From Oceanospirillaceae bacterium (GTDB lineage: Bacteria; Pseudomonadota; Gammaproteobacteria; Pseudomonadales; Balneatricaceae), in assembly GCA_003523085.1 (NCBI GenBank), contig DPHD01000054.1:1-14505 (forward strand): a DNA stretch of 14,505 nucleotides, given 5' to 3'. Shown piece after piece: positions 7,217-14,499 of this stretch. The notes below the pieces were generated by a model. The model saw only the letters and a list, made by a program, of their open reading frames with translations. It did no database searches and was not told the origin of the DNA. Position 1 is the first letter of the stretch. Each line of letters opens with the position of its first letter. Made by a program: the position numbers and the translations under genes.

Positions 7217-7581
7217 TAAAAAGCGTAGGCAGTTACCGCTGCAATCAATACCGCATTTGCAGCCCCAAACACCGCCACCAACCGATGACCCGTGCGCCAG
7301 AGATTGGGTAAACTCACCATGATGGCCGGCACCAGACTAACAATAGCCAGTGTCAGGCCAATTAATATCACCCCGTCGGCCGACATGGTTTGTATATTCA
7401 CGGCCAAGGGCTGGCCTTGCAAAACCAGTGTAAACTGTTGCTCTACTGGCGTCACCGTCCAGCCCAGGCCTAACGCCAACACGCTACCTAGCAGCACAAT
7501 AACGGCACCGGCAATAGTACACCAATACACTGTGACCCCATAAGCCAGGCCGCTGTCATAGTGTTGATTAGTCTGTTTCAT
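7213..7581 (-). CDS. DUF1634 membrane protein, partner of the TSUP transporter
   Basis: This 122-residue protein has three predicted transmembrane helices at about residues 17-40, 68-92 and 100-121, with a polar loop (TPVEQQFTLVLQGQPLAV) between the first two. Size, layout and position match DUF1634 proteins, which are often encoded next to TSUP (TauE/SafE) transporters; their function is unknown, and a role as accessory subunit is inference. Its ATG (7579-7581) overlaps the stop of the TSUP gene by 4 nt (ATGA), so the two are translationally coupled and probably work together. The 3' end overlaps the stop of the convergent CoA-transferase gene by 4 bp. The family call is recalled from sequence appearance without a profile search. 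Confidence 0.75.
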   Translation of the reverse strand: MKQTNQHYDSGLAYGVTVYWCTIAGAVIVLLGSVLALGLGWTVTPVEQQFTLVLQGQPLAVNIQTMSADGVILIGLTLAIVSLVPAIMVSLPNLWRTGHRLVAVFGAANAVLIAAVTAYAFY

Positions 7582-8603
7582 AATATTAACCCCGGCTCTA
7601 CCACCATTAAGCCTTCTATACCGCGGTGAATTAATTTTAATGCCGTGAGCAATAACATGGCAATCAACAGCCGCCTAACAACCCTGACCTTAACGTGGGC
7701 TAACAAATGTGCGCCCAGTATGCCGCCTGCGACTTGGCCTAACATCCACGGCGCTACTAGCAAGGGCACTAAGGCGCCGTACACAATGTAGGGCCAGATA
7801 GCCGCCGCATTGCCTAAAGCCAGCAACACCCCACTAGAGGCCGCTGCCGCTTTGAGTGGCACAGCCATGACCAGATTGAGCACGGGCACCATGGCCCAGC
7901 CGCCACCTAAACCAAAAAAACCGCCAATAAAGCCAACCAGAATAAACAAGCCAATAGCCCAACCTAAACGTTGCACCTTGTAACTAACATGGCCATTTAA
8001 AGAACTTTCGTAATAGCTCATGTCCAAACTTAATATGGCTGCTAATCCTCTACTTGGCTGTGGCTTGGGATAGTCATTACGACCGCCGCCGCGGATGAAT
8101 ACATAAGCCACACCCAGCAATAACAAACCTAACAGTAAACGCACCAAGGCATCGGCGCTGGCACCCATTGACGCCGCTAAATGAAAGGCCGCCATCGCAC
8201 CTAACACGCCTCCAATAATGGTGGGTAAGGCACACACATACACCAAGCGAATATCGACCAAGCCACGTTTAAGTAAGGGAGCCGCAGAGATCAAGCCACT
8301 GAACATCGCCACCACCAAACCAGTGGCCCTCACCACCAAGGTATCAATAGAAGTGAAACCTAGCACGATGGGGGTAAAAATGACGCCACCGCCGATACCC
8401 GCCACCACGGCGACGATAGCAATCACCAGCGACAATAGAAAAGAACCTAAAGTGAGGCCCATAAGTGCAGCTAAGCTAAGGCCAGAGTCGGGCGGATAAG
8501 ACGCTAATAATGGCACCAGACCAAAACCAACAAGCGACACGATAATGAGTAAGGTGAGTTCGGGAACTCGTACAAATATAGACATATAAACGGCGGCTAC
8601 CAT
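7578..8603 (-). CDS. TSUP-family anion exporter (TauE/SafE type)
   Basis: The 341-residue protein is an inner-membrane permease of the TSUP family, members of which export sulfite, sulfoacetate, taurine-derived or other organic anions. It shows the family's internal duplication: the first half has VAGIGGGVIFTPIVLGF (glycines about 69-73) and the second half GGFFGLGGGWAMVPVLN (about 227-243). Roughly eight hydrophobic segments are visible, with a polar cytoplasmic loop at about 171-210. The ATG at 8601-8603 is the first start; an in-frame ATG at 8585 is possible, and neither has a clear ribosome site. It overlaps the DUF1634 gene by 4 nt. The chemoreceptor gene ends 75 bp upstream on the same strand without a convincing terminator between. 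The substrate cannot be told from the sequence. Confidence 0.87.
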   Translation of the reverse strand: MVAAVYMSIFVRVPELTLLIIVSLVGFGLVPLLASYPPDSGLSLAALMGLTLGSFLLSLVIAIVAVVAGIGGGVIFTPIVLGFTSIDTLVVRATGLVVAMFSGLISAAPLLKRGLVDIRLVYVCALPTIIGGVLGAMAAFHLAASMGASADALVRLLLGLLLLGVAYVFIRGGGRNDYPKPQPSRGLAAILSLDMSYYESSLNGHVSYKVQRLGWAIGLFILVGFIGGFFGLGGGWAMVPVLNLVMAVPLKAAAASSGVLLALGNAAAIWPYIVYGALVPLLVAPWMLGQVAGGILGAHLLAHVKVRVVRRLLIAMLLLTALKLIHRGIEGLMVVEPGLIL

Positions 8604-8652
8604 GAGCTGCGGATAGATTGAACGACTATATTAGCCCATTCATCTTATAACT

Positions 8653-8683
8653 AGTAATAATAAAAAATATTTCTATTATTACT
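8653..8683. repeat. A/T-only inverted repeat overlapping the chemoreceptor stop codon
   Basis: AGTAATAATA (8653-8662) and TATTATTACT (8674-8683) are perfect 10-nt inverted repeats with an 11-nt spacer. One arm contains the stop codon of the chemoreceptor gene. The stem has only two G-C pairs and no T-tract follows on the minus strand, so it is a poor intrinsic terminator; it could protect the 3' end or be a product of base composition. Confidence 0.4.
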
Positions 8684-11153
8684 TTTTAATATATGTGTCA
8701 GACCCAGGCTCAGCCGACGCCGAATGGGTATGGAAAAATTCCATCAAACCCATCATTTCGGCCGACTGCTGACTCATGACATCGGTGGCGGCAGCTGTTT
8801 CTTCTACCTGGGCTGCATTTTGCTGCGTCACTCGGTCCATTTGATCAATGGCCTGATTAACTTGCAGAATGCCGGTGGATTGTTCTTTGCTCGCACCTGC
8901 AATTTCAGTCACGATACCGCTCACCTGCGCGATAGATTCAACAATTTCGGTCATCGACACAGCAGACTTCTGCGCCAAGTGGGTACCGCCTTGAATTTTA
9001 TCTACACTGTCTTCAATCAACAGTTTAATGTCTTTGGCTGCTTCGGCACTGCGTTGCGCCAAGTTGCGTACTTCTTGAGCCACCACTGCAAAACCTCGGC
9101 CTTGTTCGCCCGCCCTAGCTGCCTCGACAGACGCATTGAGCGCCAGCAAGTTAGTTTGGAAAGCAATATCATCAATCACACCCACAATTTCAGCAATTTG
9201 TGTACTACTGTCGCTAATTTCTTGCATGGCTTTGGCCGTTTGCTCGGCCACCGCACCGCCAGCACTAGCGGCAGCACTGGTGGTTTGAGCAATGCCATCG
9301 GCCTGCCCTGCGCTGTCGGCGTTTTGCCGCACTGTGGCCGTCATTTGCTCCATACTAGCTGCCGTTTCTTCTAAGCTACTGGCTTGTTCTGTGGTGGACT
9401 CGCTCAAACTAATGTTGCTGTTGGATACCTCTTTAGAGCGCATGCTTATTTCTTCGCCTGCACTTCTTATTTTGGTTACCGTCTCGTTAAACTTACTCAA
9501 TGTGGCCGCTAAAGACGATTGTAATTGTGCATACTGGCCTTTGTAGTGCCCCTCCATGTTAACGGTCAAATCGCCCTGTGCCATGGCCTCCAACACCCGT
9601 CTGGTTTCATTAATGGGCTCAACAACCGTGTCTAACATACGGTTGATATTGGTGGCGATTAACAATTGGAAACCGGCAAAAGAAGTACTGTCTATACGGG
9701 CTGTCAACTCGCCATCCGAGGCCCTAGAGATGAGGGTTTCTATCTGTCGTTCGGCATCAATTTGTTCAGTTAAGTCATCCCACTCCAAAATACTGCCTAG
9801 GCGCACGCCCTCATCATTGATGACCGGGTTAATTTCAATGGCAAAAGTGAGTGCAGCGATACCGACGTTGGCACGATAAGTTTCAGACAAGGCTGATACT
9901 TTGTGAGGTTGATACTCCTCTTGGGTTAGAAGGTCGCCAAGCTGAGTGTGGATTAAATGATCAGCATCAAAAGCCGGCATGTCTTGTTTAAAGTTAGCTT
10001 CTTCGGCCTTAAACTTGTTCACTAGTGCGTGGTTAAGGTAAACCAAGCGTCCTTCTGTATCGACCATCATCACACAGCCACGCACACTATCTAAAGCCAT
10101 ACGTATTCTTAAGTTTTCGTCGGCGAGGGCACGCTCATGTTGGCGTATAGATACATTGTCTTGCGCGGCCTTCACAAACAGGGCAAAAGCACGGGCAATG
10201 GTGCCTATTTCATCCCTGCGTGTAGAACCCGAAACAACAATGTCTAAATCCCCTCGACTGGCCTTTTTCATGGCAAAAGCCAGTTGGCGCATGGGCAAGG
10301 TCAAACGTCGATACACTAACAAACTCAAAAACAACAACACCACAAGGGTGCCCATGCCAGTCCATTGATATATCTTTTGTTCAAATTGGTTCCGCGCATG
10401 GTTTGATTGGGCGGCTAACAACTGCGTGTTAGCGTCGAAGGTTAGGTTGATTAAGCGACTAATGTCTCGCAAAATATCGCTCATGGCGCCCACGCCTAAA
10501 TGGAACTCTTGTAGCCGGCCCGCGGTATCATCTTTGTTATTGTTTTTGGCCTTAAATAATAACTTGTCGTCCAAATAGCCTAAGGTCATAGCTGTCGATG
10601 CTGCATAACTGTCGTACAAACCGATCAACAGGCCGAGCCGTTGTTGGAAGTGCTGAGCCTCCAACCACAGTTTTAACTGCAACTGCGTCGCCTCATTATT
10701 TGTCGTATTCGTTTCGGCTGCGGCTGCGGCTGCGGCTTGATCTGAGATCACAAGGTTTTGTTGCTTTAGCGCTGTGACAAACTGAGCACCATGGTCTACT
10801 AGCCCGCTAACGTCTGTGCCAATTTGGATGGTCGAGGCCGTTAACGCCGTTGTATCCCGCTGCCGACTGAGCAAAAGGTTTTGCATATCCAGGGCAGTTT
10901 GATAGAGGTTAAACTCAAGTTCTGAAAAGTGGGCTATTTGCTGGCCTACTTCCGCAGCAATGGCTTTTTGTTCGGCCACTAAGGTATTGGACTGAGATAT
11001 TTCGGCGTCGAAGTTTTTGTTGGTGGTTTGTAATGCCTGCCAAGCAAAAAAAGACAGTAAGGCTATGGGCAACAGCAACATCGCAATGGCTTGCACACCC
11101 AATTTTACCTTAACTCTATACTGCGCCTTTGGTGGCTTGTTTTGAGATGTCAT
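8679..11153 (-). CDS. Methyl-accepting chemotaxis protein with HAMP, PAS-like and signalling domains
   Basis: This is a transmembrane chemoreceptor that would control CheA through CheW. From an ATG at 11153 it has 824 residues; a GTG six bases upstream (11159) has AAAGG better placed and would add two residues. The layout is: TM1 about 18-41; a long periplasmic helical region about 42-262; TM2 about 263-281; HAMP about 280-335; a PAS-like domain about 350-460; a HAMP-like linker about 473-560; and the signalling coiled coil about 565-805. The hairpin tip is IAFQTNLLALNASVEAARAGEQGRGFAVV (about 663-691), with CheA/CheW-contact residues intact. There is no C-terminal NWETF-type tether for CheR/CheB. 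The ligand is unknown. The periplasmic part contains a seven-alanine run (140-146) encoded by a hexanucleotide repeat. It stands in its own transcription unit, separated from proV by a strong terminator. Confidence 0.93.
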   Translation of the reverse strand: MTSQNKPPKAQYRVKVKLGVQAIAMLLLPIALLSFFAWQALQTTNKNFDAEISQSNTLVAEQKAIAAEVGQQIAHFSELEFNLYQTALDMQNLLLSRQRDTTALTASTIQIGTDVSGLVDHGAQFVTALKQQNLVISDQAAAAAAAETNTTNNEATQLQLKLWLEAQHFQQRLGLLIGLYDSYAASTAMTLGYLDDKLLFKAKNNNKDDTAGRLQEFHLGVGAMSDILRDISRLINLTFDANTQLLAAQSNHARNQFEQKIYQWTGMGTLVVLLFLSLLVYRRLTLPMRQLAFAMKKASRGDLDIVVSGSTRRDEIGTIARAFALFVKAAQDNVSIRQHERALADENLRIRMALDSVRGCVMMVDTEGRLVYLNHALVNKFKAEEANFKQDMPAFDADHLIHTQLGDLLTQEEYQPHKVSALSETYRANVGIAALTFAIEINPVINDEGVRLGSILEWDDLTEQIDAERQIETLISRASDGELTARIDSTSFAGFQLLIATNINRMLDTVVEPINETRRVLEAMAQGDLTVNMEGHYKGQYAQLQSSLAATLSKFNETVTKIRSAGEEISMRSKEVSNSNISLSESTTEQASSLEETAASMEQMTATVRQNADSAGQADGIAQTTSAAASAGGAVAEQTAKAMQEISDSSTQIAEIVGVIDDIAFQTNLLALNASVEAARAGEQGRGFAVVAQEVRNLAQRSAEAAKDIKLLIEDSVDKIQGGTHLAQKSAVSMTEIVESIAQVSGIVTEIAGASKEQSTGILQVNQAIDQMDRVTQQNAAQVEETAAATDVMSQQSAEMMGLMEFFHTHSASAEPGSDTYIKK
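10715..10737. repeat. In-frame hexanucleotide tandem repeat in the chemoreceptor gene
   Basis: The unit CGGCTG is repeated almost four times. On the coding strand it reads as alternating GCC and GCA alanine codons, making a run of seven alanines (about residues 140-146) in the periplasmic region. Gain or loss of one unit would add or remove two alanines without breaking the frame. Confidence 0.7.
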
Positions 11154-11182
11154 AACCACAAATACCTTTAGCTACTTTTTCG

Positions 11183-11207
11183 CATCACGGCCTGTGATGG
11201 TTTTTTT
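11183..11207 (+). terminator. Terminator-like hairpin on the plus strand, in the chemoreceptor leader
   Basis: CATCAC (11183-11188), loop GGCCT, GTGATG (11194-11199) and then G plus seven T residues look like an intrinsic terminator read on the plus strand. No plus-strand gene lies before it, because the chemoreceptor gene is transcribed the other way. On the minus strand the same stem would sit in the 5' leader, about 30-45 nt before the start codon. Confidence 0.4.
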
Positions 11208-11276
11208 ATAACTAATAGTATGCCCCATGCTACCGGTTTCGGCTATGGCGAAATTGTTTAGTTTATGTACGCCCAT

Positions 11277-11306
11277 AAAAAAGGGCGGCCTAAGCCACCC
11301 TTTTTT
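11277..11306 (-). terminator. Strong intrinsic terminator after proV
   Basis: The minus strand reads AAAAAAGGGTGGC, loop TTAG, GCCGCCCTTTTTT. The stem is fully paired in RNA (one U-G pair) with six Us after it, 15 nt beyond the proV stop. It ends the proXWV operon and separates it from the chemoreceptor gene. Read on the plus strand the stem has one mismatch, so it works best for the minus strand. Confidence 0.85.
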
Positions 11307-11321
11307 GATCAAAGTAAAATG

Positions 11322-12368
11322 CTATCGGTAAGTCACCTGATCACTTTCATGACTTTCAGGGCGAGCAATACCGCCAATCATGTCAGCTAGGGTCACCATG
11401 CCAATAACTTCGCCATCACGGGTCACATTAGCACTGGAGACATCGGCTTTAGACATGGCAGGCATCGCATTTTCTAAAATGGTGTCTGAGGCAAAAGACA
11501 AACCAGAGTCCGATGAACCCGCTTCCATGACCGAGCTTACATCCAATACGCGGGCACGGTTGATGTCTTTAATGAAGTCGCGCACGTAGTCGTCTGCAGG
11601 GTCTAACACAATTTCTTGTGGTGAACCTTGCTGAATCACGGCGCCGTCTCGCAAGATAACAATGTTGTCACCAATATTGAGGGCTTCATCCAAATCGTGG
11701 GTGATAAAGATAATGGTTTTATGCAACTCTTCTTGTAAGTCCAACAAGATGGCTTGCATGTCCTTACGGATCAACGGATCCAAAGCCGAGAAGGCCTCGT
11801 CCATGAGCAGGATTTCTGCGTCGGTCGCCAAAGCTCGGGCCAAACCGACACGCTGCTGCATACCGCCAGACAACTGTGCTGGGTAGTTTTCTTCAAAACC
11901 AGACAAACCTACACGGTCGATCCACTTTTGTGAACGCTCTCGCATCTCCGCCTTGTCGATGCCTTTAATCTTAAGGCCGTAACTGACGTTGTCGATGACT
12001 GTACGGTGAGGTAACAAAGCGAACTTTTGGAATACCATGGACATTTTATTACGACGAAAATCGCGTAATTCTTGATCCGACATGGCCAACACGTCTTCGC
12101 CGTCAACCAACACCTGACCCGCAGTTGGCTCGATCAAGCGGTTTAAGTGACGAATCAAGGTGGATTTACCCGAACCCGACAACCCCATGATCACCTGAAT
12201 GCGCCGCGCAGGGATATCGATGTTAACGTTGTTGAGACCAAGTACGTGTTTATGGTCGGCTTGCAATGAGGCTTTGGTGGCGCCATCTTCAACCTTCTGC
12301 ACCATGTCTGCGCCCTTAGGCCCAAATATCTTATATAGATTCTTAATAGAAACCTTAATATCAGGCAC
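11322..12368 (-). CDS. proV: Glycine betaine/choline-type ABC transporter ATP-binding protein
   Basis: This is the ATPase that drives ProW-mediated import of a quaternary amine osmolyte. I place the start at GTG 12366-12368, because AAGGAGG lies 5 nt upstream and the product then begins MPDIKVSIKNLYKIFG, as in the family; an in-frame ATG at 12449 would add 27 unrelated residues translated from inside proW. The product has 348 residues. Walker A is GLSGSGKST (62-70), the signature is LSGGMQQRVGLARAL, Walker B is ILLMDEAFSALDP, and the switch histidine lies in ITHDLDEAL. The C-terminal part after about residue 270 has room for only one CBS-like motif (VIGMVTLADMIGG), whereas E. coli ProV (about 400 residues) carries two. 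The start overlaps the end of proW by 8 nt, implying translational coupling. Confidence 0.93.
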   Translation of the reverse strand: MPDIKVSIKNLYKIFGPKGADMVQKVEDGATKASLQADHKHVLGLNNVNIDIPARRIQVIMGLSGSGKSTLIRHLNRLIEPTAGQVLVDGEDVLAMSDQELRDFRRNKMSMVFQKFALLPHRTVIDNVSYGLKIKGIDKAEMRERSQKWIDRVGLSGFEENYPAQLSGGMQQRVGLARALATDAEILLMDEAFSALDPLIRKDMQAILLDLQEELHKTIIFITHDLDEALNIGDNIVILRDGAVIQQGSPQEIVLDPADDYVRDFIKDINRARVLDVSSVMEAGSSDSGLSFASDTILENAMPAMSKADVSSANVTRDGEVIGMVTLADMIGGIARPESHESDQVTYR

Positions 12369-13251
12369 CGTGGCCTCCTTGACGGTGCTTCTGCAACCGT
12401 TTGCCGTATTCTTGTGAAACTCGGTCAAATATGACGGCCAAGGCAACAATAGCCAAACCGTTCATTAAACCTAATGCGAGGTACTGGTTAGATACAGCAC
12501 GTAGTACTGGTACACCTAAACCTTTAACGCCGATCATAGAGGCGATAACCACCATGGCCAAGGCCATCATTATGGTCTGGTTTACACCAGCAAAAATGTT
12601 GGGCAGAGCCAACGGAATCTGAACTTCAAATAACTTTTGTCGATAGCTAGAACCAAAGGCTTCAGCCGCTTCTAGCACTTCTTTATCCACTAACCGAATA
12701 CCCAAGTTAGTTAGTCGTACAATAGGTGGAACCGCGTAGATGCATACCGCAATAAGGCCTGGCACTTTACCAATGCCCAACAACATTACTACTGGAATCA
12801 AATACACAAAACTGGGAATGGTCTGCATTATGTCTAATACGGGTGTCACTACCGATTGCATACGGTCAGATCGAGACATAAGAATGCCTAACGGAATACC
12901 TAGACCAATACACAACGCCGTGGCCACCGAAATAATCGCCACAGTAGCCATGGTATCTTCCCACATGCCGAAGAAACCGATGGTCAAAAAGGATGCTACG
13001 GTGCCAATCACAACCCAAATACTGCGTGCGCCTAGCCATGCTAAGGCTGCAAATACCAAAATCATAATAGGCCATGGTGTCGCAAGTAATAACTTCTCAA
13101 ACCACACCATAAAGTGCATAAGAGGGTCGAAAAAGTTCTCGATCGCTTCGCCGTTTTCACGAGAAAAATCACGGAAGGCAAAGTCGATGCCCTTTTTCAG
13201 ATCTCGTAAATCTGTTCGCCCCAGAGAGGGAAATTCGTCAAATAATTCCAC
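12361..13251 (-). CDS. proW: Glycine betaine/choline-type ABC transporter permease
   Basis: ProW is the membrane channel of the transporter. The 296-residue product has a hydrophilic N-terminus (about 1-55) and then about six or seven membrane helices from residue 60. The EAA loop that contacts the ATPase is EAAEAFGSSYRQKLFEVQIPLALPNI (about 194-219). The start is GTG at 13249-13251, with AGGA 6 nt upstream (plus positions 13258-13261); the N-terminal MELFDEFPSLG is followed by a family-like sequence, and no ATG gives a better fit. E. coli ProW has a longer N-terminal extension (about 100 residues). proX lies 74 bp upstream with a strong hairpin between, and the 3' end overlaps proV by 8 nt. 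Confidence 0.93.
   Translation of the reverse strand: MELFDEFPSLGRTDLRDLKKGIDFAFRDFSRENGEAIENFFDPLMHFMVWFEKLLLATPWPIMILVFAALAWLGARSIWVVIGTVASFLTIGFFGMWEDTMATVAIISVATALCIGLGIPLGILMSRSDRMQSVVTPVLDIMQTIPSFVYLIPVVMLLGIGKVPGLIAVCIYAVPPIVRLTNLGIRLVDKEVLEAAEAFGSSYRQKLFEVQIPLALPNIFAGVNQTIMMALAMVVIASMIGVKGLGVPVLRAVSNQYLALGLMNGLAIVALAVIFDRVSQEYGKRLQKHRQGGHGA
12374..12380 (-). promoter_or_regulatory. Ribosome binding site selecting the GTG start of proV
   Basis: AAGGAGG on the minus strand is a near-perfect anti-16S match 5 nt before the GTG at 12368. It lies inside the last codons of proW, so ribosomes finishing proW would uncover or reuse it. Confidence 0.65.
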
Positions 13252-13275
13252 AATTATTCCTACACTTTGAATATT

Positions 13276-13310
13276 AAAAAGGCCTACTAACGGGTTGCTA
13301 GTAGGCCTTT
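13276..13310 (-). terminator. Stem-loop with T-tract between proX and proW, probable partial terminator
   Basis: AAAGGCCTACTA (13278-13289) and TAGTAGGCCTTT (13299-13310) are perfect 12-nt inverted repeats around a 9-nt loop. On the minus strand the stem is followed by TTTTT. It lies 15 nt after the proX stop and before the proW ribosome site. Inside an operon, such a structure usually lets some transcripts end or stabilises the upstream mRNA, so more binding protein than permease is made. Confidence 0.75.
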
Positions 13311-13325
13311 ACGTAAATCCCTAAC

Positions 13326-14330
13326 TTAGTTTAAGGATTTCTTGATCAAGTTGGCAGCTTGAACGCCAACCCACTCACTCCATACATCTTCATACTCAAG
13401 CATGAATTCGATGGCAGCATCACCACCACTGGCTTGGTTGTCACCCATGTATACTAGCATTGCACCCATGGCATCAGATGGGAATACACGCTTACCAAAG
13501 TAAGCAGCAGCTTTAGGATCGTTGTTCTCTACGAACGACTTAGTAACGATGGTGTTCACTTCTGAGAAGTTCCAAGCAGAAGGCTGTGGATCCGCACACT
13601 CAGCTTGAGTTAAGCAGTTATCCCAGTGATCTTTATCACCGAAAGGTACGCCCCAATCAAGCTTAACCAAACCGTACTTACCAGCCAAAGCGGTAGGTGA
13701 CCAGTAGTAGCCTAACCAGTTGTTACCACGGTCGGCAGCTTTAGCGATGGCACCGTCTAAGCCAGCAGCAGAACCTGGGTCAACCAACAACCAACCTTTA
13801 GCTTCCATGTCAAACGCACGGAACAAGTTGTTGTTTGTTAACTGACAACCCCAACCTGCAGGACAACCGTAAAAGGCGCCTTTAGATGGATCTTCGTGAT
13901 GTGGAAATAGTTCTGGGTGCTCAATTAGGTCGACAACTGTCTTGATTTCAGGGTGGTTTTCTAACGTGAAACCAGGTGCAAACCAGCCTTCACCGGCGCC
14001 AATGATTGGCATACCGTTAAGCTTATGCAGACTACCTTCAGCAAGCGCAGCGCTCAATGGTGCAGTGAGTGAGTTAGTCCATAATTCTGGAGCAACATCA
14101 GGCACGCCTTTAGTATTCATAGAAGCAAAGGTGGTCATAGTTGCGCCGGGAATCAGCTCAACGTTACAACCGTAACCTTCTTCAAGGATGATTTTGTCTA
14201 CGTTAGCCATAAACTCGGCCGAGGCCCAGTTCATTTCTGCAATAGTTACATCGCCACAGGCAGCAACTGCCCCTTGTGACATGGCCGTGGCAACGCCAGC
14301 GAGGGCCAAACCTTTAACAAACTTATTCAT
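13326..14330 (-). CDS. proX: Periplasmic substrate-binding protein for glycine betaine/choline-type ABC transporter
   Basis: This is the periplasmic receptor that delivers the osmolyte to ProW/ProV. The 334-residue precursor starts with MNKFVKGLALAGVATAMSQGAVA, a Sec signal peptide with likely cleavage after AVA (about residue 23). The mature part matches the OpuAC/ProX fold. The motif GCPAGWGC parallels GCNPGWGC of E. coli ProX, in which the cysteines form a disulfide and the tryptophan helps form the aromatic cage around the trimethylammonium group. Further aromatic residues (PELWTN, NNWLGYYWSP, LDWGVPF) are candidates for the cage. The ATG at 14328-14330 has GGAG 6 nt upstream. The order X-W-V differs from E. 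coli proVWX but equals rhizobial choXWV and Pseudomonas cbcXWV, so choline or carnitine is a possible substrate beside glycine betaine; the symbol is by similarity. Confidence 0.92.
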   Translation of the reverse strand: MNKFVKGLALAGVATAMSQGAVAACGDVTIAEMNWASAEFMANVDKIILEEGYGCNVELIPGATMTTFASMNTKGVPDVAPELWTNSLTAPLSAALAEGSLHKLNGMPIIGAGEGWFAPGFTLENHPEIKTVVDLIEHPELFPHHEDPSKGAFYGCPAGWGCQLTNNNLFRAFDMEAKGWLLVDPGSAAGLDGAIAKAADRGNNWLGYYWSPTALAGKYGLVKLDWGVPFGDKDHWDNCLTQAECADPQPSAWNFSEVNTIVTKSFVENNDPKAAAYFGKRVFPSDAMGAMLVYMGDNQASGGDAAIEFMLEYEDVWSEWVGVQAANLIKKSLN

Positions 14331-14373
14331 TTACTACTCCGTTATTATAATTAGATGGATATATCTTTTAGCG

Positions 14374-14499
14374 GTGGTAAAAAGTAACAAAACACAGGCC
14401 CAACCACAAGTCCAGTTAGGCAAACGCCTAGGGCTAAGTGCCCGTTTGGCGCGCATTGACAAGTTGATGCCGTACCGAGTCTACTTTGGTATACCATAA
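14374..14499 (+). CDS. Possible 41-residue basic protein divergent from proX
   Basis: A plus-strand frame from GTG 14374 to TAA 14497-14499 would encode a 41-residue basic peptide ending RIDKLMPYRVYFGIP. The gap upstream of proX is open in this frame for its whole length. A perfect TATAAT lies at 14346-14351 but with no good -35, and no clear ribosome site precedes the GTG. I do not recognise the product. Open frames of this length arise by chance, so this is tentative; the frame also continues upstream antisense to proX. Confidence 0.2.
   Translation: MVKSNKTQAQPQVQLGKRLGLSARLARIDKLMPYRVYFGIP
14487..14496. promoter_or_regulatory. Perfect 10-bp palindrome, possible GntR-type operator
   Basis: TGGTATACCA is fully palindromic and fits the TNGTATACNA pattern seen at operators of FadR-subfamily GntR regulators. 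It lies about 157 bp upstream of the proX start, so it may regulate proX or a gene beyond the window. A single 10-bp palindrome is weak evidence. Confidence 0.25.

Noticed and set aside
8724..9374. 216-codon plus-strand frame inside the chemoreceptor gene
   Set aside because: It is the antisense of the highly conserved signalling domain, rich in Cys, His and Phe as expected for that reverse strand, with no ribosome site.
11236..11260. Sigma-28-like promoter for the chemoreceptor gene: TAAA and GCCGAAAC on the minus strand
   Set aside because: The spacing between the two parts is 13 nt instead of about 15, and the second part matches only six of eight positions; not strong enough to list.
14343..14349. 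TATAAT on the minus strand as the proX promoter -10
   Set aside because: It lies only about 14 bp from the proX ATG, so the transcript would begin at or inside the ribosome site. It is an ambiguous palindromic AT stretch.
14456..14461. Perfect TTGACA hexamer on the plus strand
   Set aside because: The hexamer 17 bp downstream (GTCTAC) is not a -10, and no recognised gene follows within the window.
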